In this document: positions 12,801 through 25,394 of the stretch, piece after piece
Position numbering within the stretch: position 1 is the stretch's first letter
Layout of the letters: the number at the start of each line of letters is the position of its first letter
NCBI GenBank assembly: GCA_907163375.1
Contig: CAJQUW010001797.1
Span: 1-64,000, forward strand
Origin: Prostheceraeus crozeri
Taxonomy: Eukaryota > Platyhelminthes > Polycladida > Euryleptidae
Direction of reading: 5' to 3'
DNA length: 64,000 nt
The notes under the pieces: generated by a model
Told to the model about the DNA's origin: nothing
What the model saw: only the letters and a program-made list of their open reading frames with translations
Database searches by the model: none
Translations under genes and position numbers: made by a program

Positions 12801-14719
12801 AAGTTTTGTAGGCGGATTAAGAAACTGGCGATAACAAATTCGAGTGAAGAAATAATATTTTCCATGTGCAGGTTTAGGTATAGTGTGTATAGTTTCATTG
12901 CTTTCGGTGTAGTAGAGTGTCATTGTAGTTCTATTGTTTAACTCCATTATCCACTTTCCACTTATCCATTATTACCATTATCCACCATGTGTAGTGTCAG
13001 ATATAGTGTAGCACTAGTTCACTTGTAGTCGGTGTAGTAGTATCATTGTATTTCTATGTTTTACCTCCACTTTTCCAATTTTTATCCATCGGTCTCCTGT
13101 TGTTTCATAATATCCATTTTTGATGTCCTTAACATATGGTGACCATTGTCCTATTCTATTTCCACTACCAGCATCAGTAGTCGGTACAGTATATATTAGA
13201 CGTCTGTTTTGAACGTGTATGCGGCAGTGTTTGGAATCTATAGTATCAGTATATTAACAGTAAGAATGAGAAGTGTTACAAATCTTAAGATTTCCATTTT
13301 TACCACATATTGGGCCAAAGCTGATGAATTTTAATTCGTTGCCACGAGAAAGCTGCATTGAGTTCTTTTAAGAACTGATTAATCCAATGGTTACAGTAGC
13401 ATTGCATTTATGCACTTGCGGAATGGAGAACGTCATCAGTCCTCATTAGGACTACTTCAATTAATAATTTAAATTAGTAAGCATAATGTTCTATTATAAA
13501 TGGCTGCTGGGATGATTTTCATCATCGTATGAGAATATATTGTTACTAAAATTAGCAGTTTAAATTTGGATTCCATTCTTTCTAAAAATTGAATCTTTTG
13601 AGTATGAGTTTTTCGTATTATTGAGTTGGAGATTGATGACTCTAACAGTTGCAATAATCACAAGATAACAATGCTTATATGCTCATGATCACAAATACTA
13701 CAAATTGACGAGCCCTTGCTTGTAGAGAGGAACACAGAGTCGACGGCTGCCGAGGAATTATGGTGCTAAAATTGTTCAAGTCATCTGTTCATCCATGATC
13801 ACCAATTAACTGAATCGTTCCCGCTTTTCTTTGATTTTTGAACTGTAAATTTTATTCACGCGAACTTGAATATTGGAAGATTGGGAAGCATTCAATCTCG
13901 GTTCTCTCAGTGAGATATCTATTGAAACTCTTGAATGTGTGCACCTTCTCCTTTGTGTGTGCAAGCAATTTTCGTTATTCTTATCCACACATTGAAATAT
14001 TTCCTATTCTTTCTTTGCCAATGTTAGCACCTGTCAGGTGTTATTCTATTAAACAAGCGGCTGTGTTGACAGAGTATTTAGTAGCTATCGAAACGATGTT
14101 GTCCTTTCAATAATTTACTCGTAGAAACATGAAGTTGTCTGTTTCCTGCAGAAATAACCAAGTTCATACGTTGTGATTGATGTATGCACCTATTTTCAAG
14201 AGATGTCACATTTTTTTAATCAGAATGCTCCAAAGAGTTTGAAATTGAGTTGCAAAAAGGCATCCAATCTAAAGGCAATGACTTTGTATGTTGAGTAAAT
14301 ATAGCACAAATTTGTTGCAATTTCTGTATTCATTGCTGCGCAGATAGCAATTGTTTCTGAAATCAAATGTAATTTAATCATTGAATTCCATTATCTCTCC
14401 GGGTTCTACAGTTCGTAACAGGGAGATTCCGTACAAATTCATAGACGATTCAGTGACTTCAAGATTGATAGAGGTTGATTTGAGTAAGCGCTACGCAAAT
14501 GAGGAGGTTGCAATTAAAGCACCAAATCTTGCAAATTCTGACATGACACACTATTGCGATATTGTAAATATTTACTAAAATCAATTGATTGGTGACATCG
14601 AAAAATTCCATTAAATTGACTGATTTGTGTTTCAATTAGAAAACTAATCAATCGAAGGATTTACTTGCAATGCCCTAATAACTGACCATTGCGATTTGTT
14701 TCAATACTATGCTCATTAT
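9844..14719. other. Upstream and intergenic DNA, no gene seen
   Basis: The first few hundred bases should hold the protocadherin 5' UTR and promoter, but no clear TATA box or start could be fixed. Repeats of the word GAGCGGAGCG occur at 10690-10770 and again near 11458-11475, suggesting a dispersed repeat. No frame has recognisable domains. Confidence 0.45.
12895..13095. repeat. Imperfect tandem duplication, period about 125 bp
   Basis: A block containing GGTGTAGTAG, TCATTGTA, TTCTAT and a run of CCA/TCC words near 12905-12970 recurs near 13030-13095 with scattered changes. No coding potential. Confidence 0.5.
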
Positions 14720-15054
14720 TAGGCGAGCAGAAGAATTTTCTTGCTAAGAAACCTATGTTCTTTTGTTCTTCACAAAGACATAATTGAGGTGTACAACAAC
14801 TTTGTCAGAAGCACACTGGAATACTGTGCGGCGTTGGACTGCATGTGAAGGACAACGAAAGAATCGAAAAGATTCAGAACAGGTGCCACCGCATCATCTG
14901 TGGGTCTGCATGCACTTGTAGCGGGTTCGAACTGTTGGGCACACGACGCGTGACTCTTGCTGTGAGATACTTTGAGAAGGTAAAGGACACTGATATCGCT
15001 GTTCACATCAAATGCAGATCAAATTCTTTCTTCCCATTCTGTACTAGTGTATAA
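14720..15054 (+). pseudogene. LINE reverse-transcriptase C-terminal remnant
   Basis: Two adjacent frames together resemble the region after the reverse-transcriptase catalytic core in jockey/CR1-type non-LTR elements. The first contains IIEVYNNFVRSTLEYCA, matching the usual (V/I)Y..(F/Y)VRS.LEY.A pattern. The second, from 14845, contains ERIEKIQNRCHRIICG, then a helix with RVTLAVRYFEKV. A frame change and stop near 14845 separate them, and no upstream palm domain is visible, so this is a dead 5'-truncated fragment. The clade cannot be fixed. Confidence 0.7.
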
Positions 15055-15830
15055 CAACCATTATTGATTTTTATTATTTGACCTCATGAATTCGCTGTGT
15101 CATACTGCAAAAACCTATTTCCTGTCTGGATTGATTTTCAGTCATGTGAAAATAAATAACGCATTATTACGAAACATGTTTCATTCACAAATTGATCGCT
15201 TTCTAGATTCTAATAAGGAACTACTGAGCTGATCATAAAAAACGGACCACCTAAATCTTGCTGAATTCATTCGCTTCTCATGCTCTCTCTCCAATGGTGT
15301 CGCCGGTGTTTTCCAAACAGAAAATTTTGAAACGGCAACAAATTTGACATAGATTTATCATCGGCGAGCAACATGCAGCGGTAGGCATATTTCTGAGTAT
15401 GTATAAACGATGACGAAGAAGTGAGGGGGTCGCGCAGAAAAAGACACCTGTAGAACTAATAGGCCATGCTTTCCTTCCTCGGCCGACATAGCCATCAAAA
15501 TTAGCGGGCAGCTCAATCAACTAGGCCTACTATGCGCAATCCTTTGAGCATCCAGGACAGTGAATGCACTGGTCCTCTGTAATAGCTTTAATCTCATGAA
15601 GACTGCCCCATGGTCCAAAATAAAACTGTGCTCTATATAACTTGCACCGGATGTGCTTAGCACCGGAGCCACACAGAATCTGTAGAAGAGTTCATTCATC
15701 AACCAGGAAATTGACCCTTGATAAAAAAAAGAATTATATAATAGAGATTTTTCATATTCCTACATTTCGGGTTAATTAGATGGATTTTGTCGACTCAAGA
15801 TTTCATGCGATGACTACATTTTATTTGCAA
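15055..15830. other. Non-coding stretch
   Basis: No domain-bearing frame, RNA gene or clear repeat seen. It lies between the LINE fragment and the left arm of a long inverted repeat. Confidence 0.4.
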
Positions 15831-15834
15831 TAAT

Positions 15835-16715
15835 ATAATCTAATGTCCATCTTCATGCCCAATGTGCGATGAGAATGTGCCACCTAGGAGTAGAACACAT
15901 CAGAGCAGCAACTCAGCAATAATTAAATCCCTTTGTGTAAGCAGTTTCGATCTTATTTAATGAACTCGAATGAGAACTAGCATCACATGCGAGACATGCA
16001 AATTTTCACATTTTTGGAGAAATTTTGGGTTTGACCATCGTGATAGCAAAACAGGAGGAAAAGCATTTTACAAATCCTGTGTGGAGAGGTGATAAATATA
16101 GTTTGTTAAATTATCAATCCGATAGGTTACTATCACTTTAATACATATAGCCTTATCAATGAGAGCACTTTCTTGAGCGTGATCATATCACAAGCTATGA
16201 TCTGCCACTGGAGGAGCAAAATAAAATAAGCACTGACAATGATTACAATTAACTTGAAAAATGTAAATGGGTCCGCATTACCATTCAGATTTGAATGACT
16301 CATAAAATTAATTATACCGATGAGAATGGAATTAAAAATTTGAAAGTTCACCAACAAGGCACAATACGATGTCGACGTTTTTATGAAGACTTGCATTATA
16401 ATGCAGCTCATGAATTTCCGTCGATAATTAGCTTAATTTCCGCTTAATTAAGAAGCTTGTTAGCAAATGTTCATTCCTTTTGATATCCAACTTGTTTCAT
16501 GCTACTTATGAAGGGGATTCATGTCGGTAGTATAAAAGCAAAGGAATAATTTGAAAAACGTTGGCTATTTAAAAAATGCTCAAATACCTTTTGGACCGCA
16601 GGAACGTAATCTCTGCAAAAAACTGAATCTTTTAATATAAAAATTTTCACTGCATGCAGATACTTGTTTGAGTCGACCTTCTACCTACTACAAACTTACC
16701 CTATGAGTTAAACGC
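15835..16715 (-). repeat. Inverted partial copy of the 22.9-25.4 kb element
   Basis: Read as reverse complement, this stretch aligns block by block with about 23090-23930. Shared landmarks are GAGTTCATT(T)AATAA, AACCTATCG, TGTGATATGATCACGC, CATTATAATG, TTTTTAATTC and GTCGAC near the inner end. The copies are diverged, with small indels. The left copy stops near 16715 without the element terminus, so it is truncated. With the right copy it forms a long inverted pair, about 870-bp arms around 6.4 kb. Confidence 0.7.
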
Positions 16716-16929
16716 TGATAAAAATAGAAGCCGAAACATTTCTATTGACATACACAAACCATGTTCAGATAGAGTAAGTATTGTACTATATTCTATAACG
16801 TGTGTACAATAATTACCTCAATTTTTGGTGTGAGAATTCTCACATTTTAAATTAGTTTGTTGCGCTCTAGACACAGAAGTGGACATATTTTAAAAAAACA
16901 TTCAATTATAAAAAATGGAAGATTTTCTA

Positions 16930-18205
16930 TTTAGCACATGTACGTGTCATACATCATTCGAGAGTTTGCATTCTCAGGCTTAAAATGAGCTGTGATAGAC
17001 TTGTATCCGTTATTGTATTTGCTGAGCAGTGCTCAAATAATGAAAATCACTCAATTTACAAATCGCACGTTTTCAAATAGAAAACATGTGAGTATGATAA
17101 TGGATCAGGCACGAGGAGAAACAGCATTTTCTGAGCTTTCTTTTGGCATACTGGTCATCAAAATCGGTGAACTTAGTGATGTGACTGAAAAATTAGTTAT
17201 CATATGTTATATTATTAATTAGTTATCATTATTAGTTATATGTCGTGAAGTTATCACAAAATCATGACCTCTTTGGTAGAAAATATCATGTTCTCATCTC
17301 TTCATCAAAATTGTTATTGTTTGGTATCTTCAAAATCCTTGCGATGTGAGGAGTCTAAAGTCAAAAAATGTTTATTTCCAAGAACATTGGAAAACAGGAG
17401 CATGTACGCTCACATAATATTCACAAAAATAATAACTTGATGGGAGAAAACAGCGTGCGGTCGGTGCTGTTGGAAAAAACATATTCTGAACAGGAAGGAG
17501 AGGAGAATTGACAAAAATAAATTTCCAGATTTCATATATATTGATTAGTGATTTCCTTAGTCATCGTGCGCAAATTGTTTGTAACGAATATGCAAGTTAT
17601 ATTCATACAAGTTCAAAAGTTCTTTTTCAAACTTCTTCAACGTTTTCTCTCATTTCAGCAAAAGTACGCAAACAATGAAGGTAAACAATCGGCAGCCGCT
17701 ATGAGAGAACAAAGACATGTCTTCGCTAATTGTCTTGTTTTGAACCTTCGTTCACCTGACATGATGTTTGTTTACTTTTGCGGAAATGAGAAAAATATTG
17801 AAGAAGTTTGAAAGGGAACTATTGAACTTATATAAATATAACTTACATATTCGAACTCTTTACATCGCAAGGATTCTGAAGATATCAAACATCAACAATT
17901 TTGATGAAAAAGTGAGAACATGACATTTTCTACCAAAAAGGTCGACATGATATTGTGGTAACTTCACGATATCACTATTTTTTATGAGTCCACCGATTTT
18001 GATGACCAGAAAATGCTCTTTCTCCCGGTGCCTGATCCATTATCATACTCACATGTTTTCTTTTTGAAAGAAATCGATTTGTAAATTGAGTGATTTTCAT
18101 ATTTTGAGCACTGCTTAGCAAATGCAATTGCGGACACAAGTCTATCACAGTTCATTTTAAACCTGAGAATACAAGCTCTTGAATGATGTATGGCACGTGG
18201 ATGTG
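16930..18205. repeat. Nested foldback repeat
   Basis: The left arm (about 16930-17355) is matched in reverse complement by about 17850-18205; shared words include TCTATCACAG, ATGGATCAGGCAC and CTTGCGATGT. An inner pair (about 17580-17685 and 17755-17850) continues the palindrome with AAACTTCTTCAA and GCAAAAGTA. The left arm alone contains a further ~220-bp block (17360-17575), which looks like a later insertion. No intact gene lies inside. Confidence 0.7.
17360..17515. repeat. Inserted repeat shared with 24215-24410
   Basis: This block interrupts the left foldback arm. It resembles about 24215-24410: both contain ATGTTTATTTCCAA, TTGGAAAACA, a GTGCGGTC word and GTTCAGGAAG/CTGAACAGGAAG near a GAGGAGA run. 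Both copies are non-coding. Its insertion dates it after the foldback formed. Confidence 0.55.
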
Positions 18206-18474
18206 TGACACCATTGGAATGCATGAGAATCGATGAATTTCAGCGAAATTTAGGTGGTCAGTATTTTAGGATCTGCTCTGTATTTGATACATAACTTACT
18301 GAGTATCTGAGTATTGTAATATTTTTATTGTAACGTATGCAACTCTATTCTATGTTATATGTTATAGGCACATGTGATCATTCATCCACTTCTTTCAATA
18401 ATTAATTGTCGCTTACTATGCATGAACTTTAGTCTGTAATAAAGTTTTCAAATACTCACATCCAATTAAAAAAT
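18206..18474. other. Spacer before the satellite
   Basis: AT-rich, non-coding; grades into diverged first units of the 32-bp array. Confidence 0.5.
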
Positions 18475-21400
18475 GTTGTATGTATTTCAGGTATTGGTTC
18501 TTCATAGTTACGTGTATTTCAGGTATTGGTTCTTCATAATTGTATCTATTTCATGTTCTGGTTCTGCTTAGTTATATCTATTTCATGTATTGGTTCTGCT
18601 TAGTTACATGCATTTCATGTATTGGTTCTGCTTAGTTACATGCATTTCATGTATTGGTTCTGCTTAGTTACATACATTTCATGTATTGGTTCTGCTTAGT
18701 TACATGCATTTCATGTATTGGTTCTGCTTAGTTACATGCATTTCATGTATTGGTTCTGCTTAGTTACATGCATTTCATGTATTGGTTCTGCTTAGTTCCA
18801 TGCATTTCATGTATTGGTTCTGCTTAGTTACATGCATTTCATGTATTGGTTCTGCTTAGTTACATGCATTTCATGTATTGGTTCTGCTTAGTTACATGCA
18901 TTTCATGTATTGGTTCTGCTTAGTTACATGCATTTCATGTATTGGTTCTGCTTAGTTACATGCATTTCATGTATTGGTTCTGCTTAGTTACATGCATTTC
19001 ATGTATTGGTTCTGCTTAGTTACATGCATTTCATGTATTGGTTCTGCTTAGTTCCATGCATTTCATGTATTGGTTCTGCTTAGTTACATACATTTCATGT
19101 ATTGGTTCTGCTTAGTTACATGCATTTCATGTATTGGTTCTGCTTAGTTCCATGCATTTCATGTATTGGTTCTACTTAGTTACATGCATTTCATGTATTG
19201 GTTCTGCTTAGTTACATGCATTTCATGTATTGGTTCTGCTTAGTTACATGCATTTCATGTATTGGTTCTGCTTAGTTACATGCATTTCATGTATTGGTTC
19301 TGCTTAGTTACATGCATTTCATGTATTGGTTCTGCTTAGTTACATGCATTTCATGTATTGGTTCTGCTTAGTTACATGCATTTCATGTATTGGTTCTGCT
19401 TAGTTCCATGCATTTCATGTATTGGTTTCTGCTTAGTTACATGCATTTCATGTATTGGTTCTGCTTAGTTACATGCATTTCATGTATTGGTTCTACTTAG
19501 TTACATGCATTTCATGTATTGGTTCTGCTTAGTTACATGCATTTCATGTATTGGTTCTGCTTAGTTACATGCATTTCATGTATTGGTTCTGCTTAGTTAC
19601 ATGCATTTCATGTATTGGTTCTGCTTAGTTACATGCATTTCATGTATTGGTTCTGCTTAGTTACATGCATTTCATGTATTAGTTCTGCTTAGTTACATGC
19701 ATTTCATGTATTGGTTCTACTTAGTTACATGCATTTCATGTATTGGTTCTGCTTAGTTACATGCATTTCATGTATTGGTTCTGCTTAGTTACATGCATTT
19801 CATGTATTGGTTCTGCTTAGTTACATGCATTTCATGTATTTCGGTTCTGCTTAGTTACATGCATTTCATGTATTGGTTCTGCTTAGTTACATGCATTTCA
19901 TGTATTGGTTCTGCTTAGTTACATGCATTTCATGTATTGGTTCTGCTTAGTTACATGCATTTCATGTATTGGTTCTGCTTAGTTACATGCATTTCATGTA
20001 TTGGTTCTGCTTAGTTACATGCATTTCATGTATTGGTTCTGCTTAGTTACATGCATTTCATGTATTGGTTCTGCTTAGTTACATGCATTTCATGTATTGG
20101 TTCTGCTTAGTTACATGCATTTCATGTATTGGTTCTGGCTTAGTTCCATGCATTTCATGTATTGGTTCTTCTTAGTTACATGCATTTCATGTATTGGTTC
20201 TGCTTAGTTACATGCATTTCATGTATTGGTTCTGCTTAGTTACATGCATTTCATGTATTGGTTCTGCTTATTACATGCATTTCATGTATTGGTTCTGCTT
20301 AGTTACATGCATTTCATGTATTGGTTCTGCTTAGTTACATGCATTTCATGTATTGGTTCTGCTTAGTTACATGCATTTCATGTATTGGTTCTGCTTAGTT
20401 ACATGCATTTCATGTATTGGTTCTGCTTAGTTACATGCATTTCATGTATTGGTTCTGCTTAGTTACATGCATTTCATGTATTGGTTCTGCTTAGTTACAT
20501 GCATTTCATGTATTGGTTCTGCTTAGTTACATGCATTTCATGTATTGGTTCTGCTTAGTTACATGCATTTCATGTATTGGTTCTGCTTAGTTACATGCAT
20601 TTCATGTATTGGTTCTGCTTAGTTACATGCATTTCATGTATTGGTTCTGCTTAGATTACATGCATTTCATGTATTGGTTTCTGCTTAGTTACATGCATTT
20701 CATGTATTGGTTCTGCTTAGTTACATGCATTTCATGTATTGGTTCTGCTTAGTTACATGCATTTCATGTATTGGTTCTGCTTAGTTCCATGCATTTCATG
20801 TATTGGTTCTGCTTAGTTACATGCATTTCATGTATTGGTTCTGCTTAGTTACATGCATTTCATGTATTGGTTCTTCTTAGTTACATGCATTTCATGTATT
20901 GGTTCTGCTTAGTTACATGCATTTCATGTATTGGTTCTGCTTAGTTACATGCATTTCATGTATTGGTTCTACTTAGTTTACATGCATTTCATGTATTGGT
21001 TCTGCTTAGTTACATGCATTTCATGTATTGGTTCTGCTTAGTTACATACATTTCATGTATTGGTTCTGCTTAGTTACATGCATTTCATGTATTGGTTCTG
21101 CTTAGTTACATGCATTTCATGTATTGGTTTCTGCTTAGTTACATGCATTTCATGTATTGGTTCTGCTTAGTTACATGCATTTCATGTATTGGTTCTGCTT
21201 AGTTACATGCATTTCATGTATTGGTTCTGCTTAGTTACATGCATTTCATGTATTGGTTCTGCTTAGTTACATGCATTTCATGTATTGGTTCTGCTTAGTT
21301 CCATGCATTTCATGTATTGGTTCTGCTTAGTTACATGCATTTCATGTATTGGTTCTGCTTAGTTACATGCATTTCATGTATTGGTTCTACTTAGTTACAT

Positions 21401-21845
21401 GCATTTCATGTATTGGTTCTGCTTAGTTACATGCATTTCATGTATTGGTTCTGCTTAGTTACATGCATTTCATGTATTGGTTCTACTTAGTTACATGCAT
21501 TTCATATATTGGTTCTGCTTAGTTACATGCATTTCATGTATTGGTTCTGCTTAGTTACATACATTTCATGTATTAGGTTCTGCTTAGTTACATGCATTTC
21601 ATGTATTGGTTTCTGCTTAGTTTACATGCATTTCATGTATTGGTTCTGCTTAGTTACATGCATTTCATGTATTGGTTCTGCTTAGTTACATGCATTTCAT
21701 GTATTGGTTCTGCTTAGTTACATGCATTTCATGTATTGGTTCTGCTTAGTTACATGCATTTCATGTATTGGTTCTGCTTAGTTACATGCATTTCATGTAT
21801 TGGTTCTACTTAGTTACATGCATTTCATGTATTGGTTCTATTTTT
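18475..21845. repeat. 32-bp satellite array, about 105 units
   Basis: A head-to-tail array of a 32-bp unit starting GTTACATGCATTTCATG and ending GGTTCTGCTTA. The first three or four units at the left edge are diverged (TTTCAGGTATTGG, TTCATA forms) while the interior is nearly uniform, the pattern expected from unequal exchange. Recurrent variants are CCATGCATTT, TACATACATTT and TTCTACTTAG. Isolated one-base insertions (GGTTTCTG, TTAGATTAC, ATTTCGG) may be sequencing errors. Not coding. Confidence 0.97.
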
Positions 21846-22937
21846 AGTAACTCTCCGAATTGATAATGAGCTACTGTGTGACTTGCAAAAATGTGAAAAT
21901 CCATGTAGCCTAATTCTCTAAAGTGAAATAACAAAGAGCTTGTACTTGTTCTCGCTTGGCCACTATTGACTGACCGTGGCGATCAGACGCCTGCAGTCCT
22001 CTCGATAAATAAGAAATATATAAATCGTTAGTCAAGCCATCGTTCGTAAGTCGTGTCGCAATCATTCATAGAAACAAGCCGCAAGCCGTAAGCTACAAGT
22101 CATAAGCCACATGCAGTCATTTTGGTAATATTTTTTCTTGACAGATAATAATAGAAGGTAGAAGAAAGAAATTATTTGATATTTTCCTAATTTTTGTAAG
22201 AGCATAAACGTAGGATTCTTAATATCAAAAGTTAGAAACAAACCACAAATTATACATGCACAACAACCTTTTTATTGACGAAAGTATGAAATCTTTATAA
22301 CGTCGGTTCTATTGAAGACAATTGCCCAAGGATTCCCACCCTGTTGACGGCATGTGGCTAATGTCTTGTGTCTTGTTGCTTATGGTTTATCATGTGTGCC
22401 ACCGTAATCAAAGGCGGTTTATGGCTTATGGCTTTTTGGAACTCTGTTTGTGGTTTATCGCATGTGCCTCCGTCCTAATTCCTCGACGATTCTAGAAATT
22501 TGACTTAACATGTCTCTTCGTGGCTTATATTTGCGTACGACAATAAATATTTTGCTCAATATTGGAATTTTCAATATCACAATAAAAAGTACATCCATTT
22601 TTTTCAGATTAAGCCATACTTGACTGATTTGGAGACTTGCTAGCCTTCCTCACAAAGTTTACTTCCGCCTACATATCACTGCTAGATAGCACAACAGTAT
22701 TGCTCGTACTTTAAGAGTTTTCAATGCAGAAGCAGTGAGAGATAGATATTCAAAAGAGTATGTACCAAATAGGCCCACTAGCTCAGCAGAATCCTGGAAG
22801 TAATCAGTTTGTGATATCATTATGCTTAGTAGCATCTCAAATAAACGCTGAAGATGCGATGCTTCCCTTGCAGTGGTGACGGGATTGCAGGTTATCGGAG
22901 GTCAATGAAAAAACTTCACTACCAGCTAATCAATCAA
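21846..22937. other. Spacer with weak inverted repeat
   Basis: No gene seen. A weak inverted pair rich in AAGCC/GGCTT words lies at about 22030-22110 and 22345-22460 (CATAAGCCACATGC against GCATGTGGCTAATG). Confidence 0.45.
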
Positions 22938-22990
22938 TTAACCTTTTCACCGCGACTGTAATCGTGTTGCATTCGTGACACCGCGTTGAC

Positions 22991-23051
22991 GTGCTGAGCA
23001 AGTCATGAGATTTAACAGCGTCATCCCGCGATGACTTGCTCAGCACGTCAT
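22991..23051. repeat. Subterminal hairpin of the piggyBac-like element
   Basis: GACGTGCTGAGCAAGTCATG is followed about 20 bases later by its reverse complement with one or two changes. A third copy lies near the opposite end of the element (about 25359-25377), so it is probably a terminal or transposase-binding motif. Confidence 0.7.
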
Positions 23052-24644
23052 GGGTATCATTCTGTAGACCGCAATAGCATAGAGTAGGGAAATATAGGTA
23101 GAGTGTCGACTCAAGAAAGTATCTGTATACAGTGAAAATTTTTATATCAAAAGATTCAGTTTTTTGCGGAGATTGCGTTCCCGCGGTTCAAAAATTATTT
23201 GAGCAGTTTTAAAAAAGTCAAAATTATGCCGAGATGACTCTCCTATACAAGTAGTATGAAACAAGTTCGATATCAAAAGGAGTGAATATTTGCTAATAAG
23301 TATCATAACAAAGCGGAAATCAAGCTGATTATCAAGGGAATTTCATGAGCGGCATTATAATGAAAGTCTTCATGAAAAAGTCGCGATATTATTCGTGCTT
23401 TCTTGGCTGAAATTTCAAGTTTTTAATTCAATCTTCATCGGCATGATTTTATGATTCACTAAATTCATGTTTCATTTCTTGAATCTGAATAGTGATTGTG
23501 GACTCATTTGCATCTTTCAAGGTTAATTGAAATCATTGTCTTTCATTATGTGATTTTGTTCTTCCAGTGACAGGTTCCCTGTGATATGATCACGCATAAG
23601 AAAATACTCTTGAGGTTGAGCATGAAACCAATAGCAACCTATCGAATTGCTGATTTAACAAACATTAAATCTCCAAGGCTGCCATGACACTGAGAATCTG
23701 TAAAATACCATCATTCCTTCTACATTACAATCATGATCACTCAATTCGGTGGCAATTCTCTCAAAACTGCAGAAATTTGTATATCTCACATTTGGTGACA
23801 ATGCTTCGTGTATCTCCCATGAGTTCATTTAATAAAATCGAAAGTGTATACACATTGGGGATTTAATAAATGCGGAGTTACCACTCTACCTAATATAGTT
23901 ACTCTATGCTCAATAGGTTATGATATGATTCTCTTCGGAACCGTCAACCAGAAATTTTATGTACTTTTGCTTTCACCAATCGATTTTGAATTATCAAAAT
24001 CGGTTCGCCAGAGCCTGAGATGCATTTTATTTGAGTTTTTTAAATTATTTTATGACAAATAATTAAGCATTCCGCGTTGTAATAAGCTTAGAACTACTAA
24101 ATTTTCTTGAGAAAAAACGTGAGACTTCAGTGATCGATGATATGATGACGTGATTGAATCACCGCATCGCGTTCCCATTGGACATTTCTATTCAATGAAG
24201 GACATACAAATGAGAGTCAATAAGTCAACAAATGTTTATTTCCAAATACTTTGGAAAACATGGAAAAAAATGGAGAACATGCATGTGAACAAAGACATTC
24301 GTGTTTCAAACACAACTATAAAAACTCAAACATCAAATAGTGCATTTCAAGTGTGCGGTCAATTTCAACAACAAAAAATCGTGTTCAGGAAGAAGAGGAG
24401 AAAAATTTGCTTCTTAATATCATTCGGTTTGTGTTCTCCGTAGTAGATTGTCGCAACTCTTTAGCTTTTTGAAGGAATTAAACAATACTTTTATGATTAT
24501 TTGGAATATACATGTTCACCAACTTGTAAAACTCAGTTGTACTTTCGCAGTGGCATAATATCGATGCTTATGAAAGACACTTATGAAAAGCATGATTGAA
24601 GTGTAATGCGAGTGGGATTGTAAATAATTTTTGACTGTGAAATT

Positions 24645-25091
24645 ATGCCTGCGTCAAGACGTCCGAGGCGCGCAGCAGCTCGTGTTGCGCTTCGAAATCT
24701 AGATGTTGCTGTTAGTGACGAATCTGATCAAAAAGAGCATGCATCGTACTCTTTGGCATGGATTCGAGTAGCATCGACGATGATGAAAGTTGCCCAGTAC
24801 GCCAGCAAAGTGGTCAACAAGACTGGCATTTGTAGATGTTAACGAAGATACTCTGCCTGAGCCTATTTCTGAATTCGTTATTTTTCAGGAGTTAATCCTC
24901 AAATTACCATTCCTGATAATCCGGATGACATTGCTCTTTTTCTTTCTATTTTCATCAAAGATGAACTTCTCAATAAAGTAGCCGAATGGACTAATAAGAG
25001 AGTAGATCTTGAGGTGCAATCTTATATGGAAGAAAATATTGAGGTCCCTCTCATATTGGCAAATTGGAGACCTACTACATACATATATTGA
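24645..25091 (+). pseudogene. piggyBac-type transposase N-terminal remnant
   Basis: An ATG at 24645 opens an Arg/Ala-rich start followed by an acidic stretch, as at piggyBac N termini. After frame disruption, the frame at about 24888-25091 contains NPDDIALFLSIF, EWTNKR and NWRPTT in the order and spacing of the first part of the piggyBac DDE domain (F..F..DELL...TN....W.P.T). A stop follows, and the catalytic aspartates are missing. Family call from motif pattern only. Confidence 0.6.
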
Positions 25092-25394
25092 GATAAAAAA
25101 GTACATTGGATTAGCGTTTTTGATGTCCATGAAGAAGAAACCGGATATCGAAATGTACAATTTATATTACAGATGAATTAAACAATATTACAAAGGTTTG
25201 ACTAACTAAAGGGCTTTGCTTATCAAGTCGTGATAACTAAAAAATAATACTTATCATAACACATCATAAAAACTCAAGCATTAAAAATTGAAAATCATTC
25301 GCGGTTTTGGGGTGTGGAAGCAGGAAACTTCCCGCGGTTCGCAATCTATCTCTGCGTGACTTGCTCAGCACGTCACCACGGTGAAGAGATTTAT

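Larger units (their letters stand above)
22938..25394. mobile_element. Decayed piggyBac-like element
   Basis: The left edge reads TTAA (22938-22941) followed by CCTTTTCACCGCG, the TTAA-plus-CC layout of piggyBac ends. The right edge near 25375-25394 carries the inverted counterpart CGGTGAAGAGA next to TTTA, a degraded TTAA. Subterminal copies of GACTTGCTCAGCACGTCA occur at both ends (22991-23051 as a hairpin, and about 25359-25377). A piggyBac-type N-terminal fragment lies inside at 24645-25091. About 2.45 kb, clearly inactive. Confidence 0.65.

Noticed and set aside
18475..21845. CRISPR-like array
   Set aside because: Units are contiguous 32-bp tandem repeats with no unique spacers, in a eukaryotic context.
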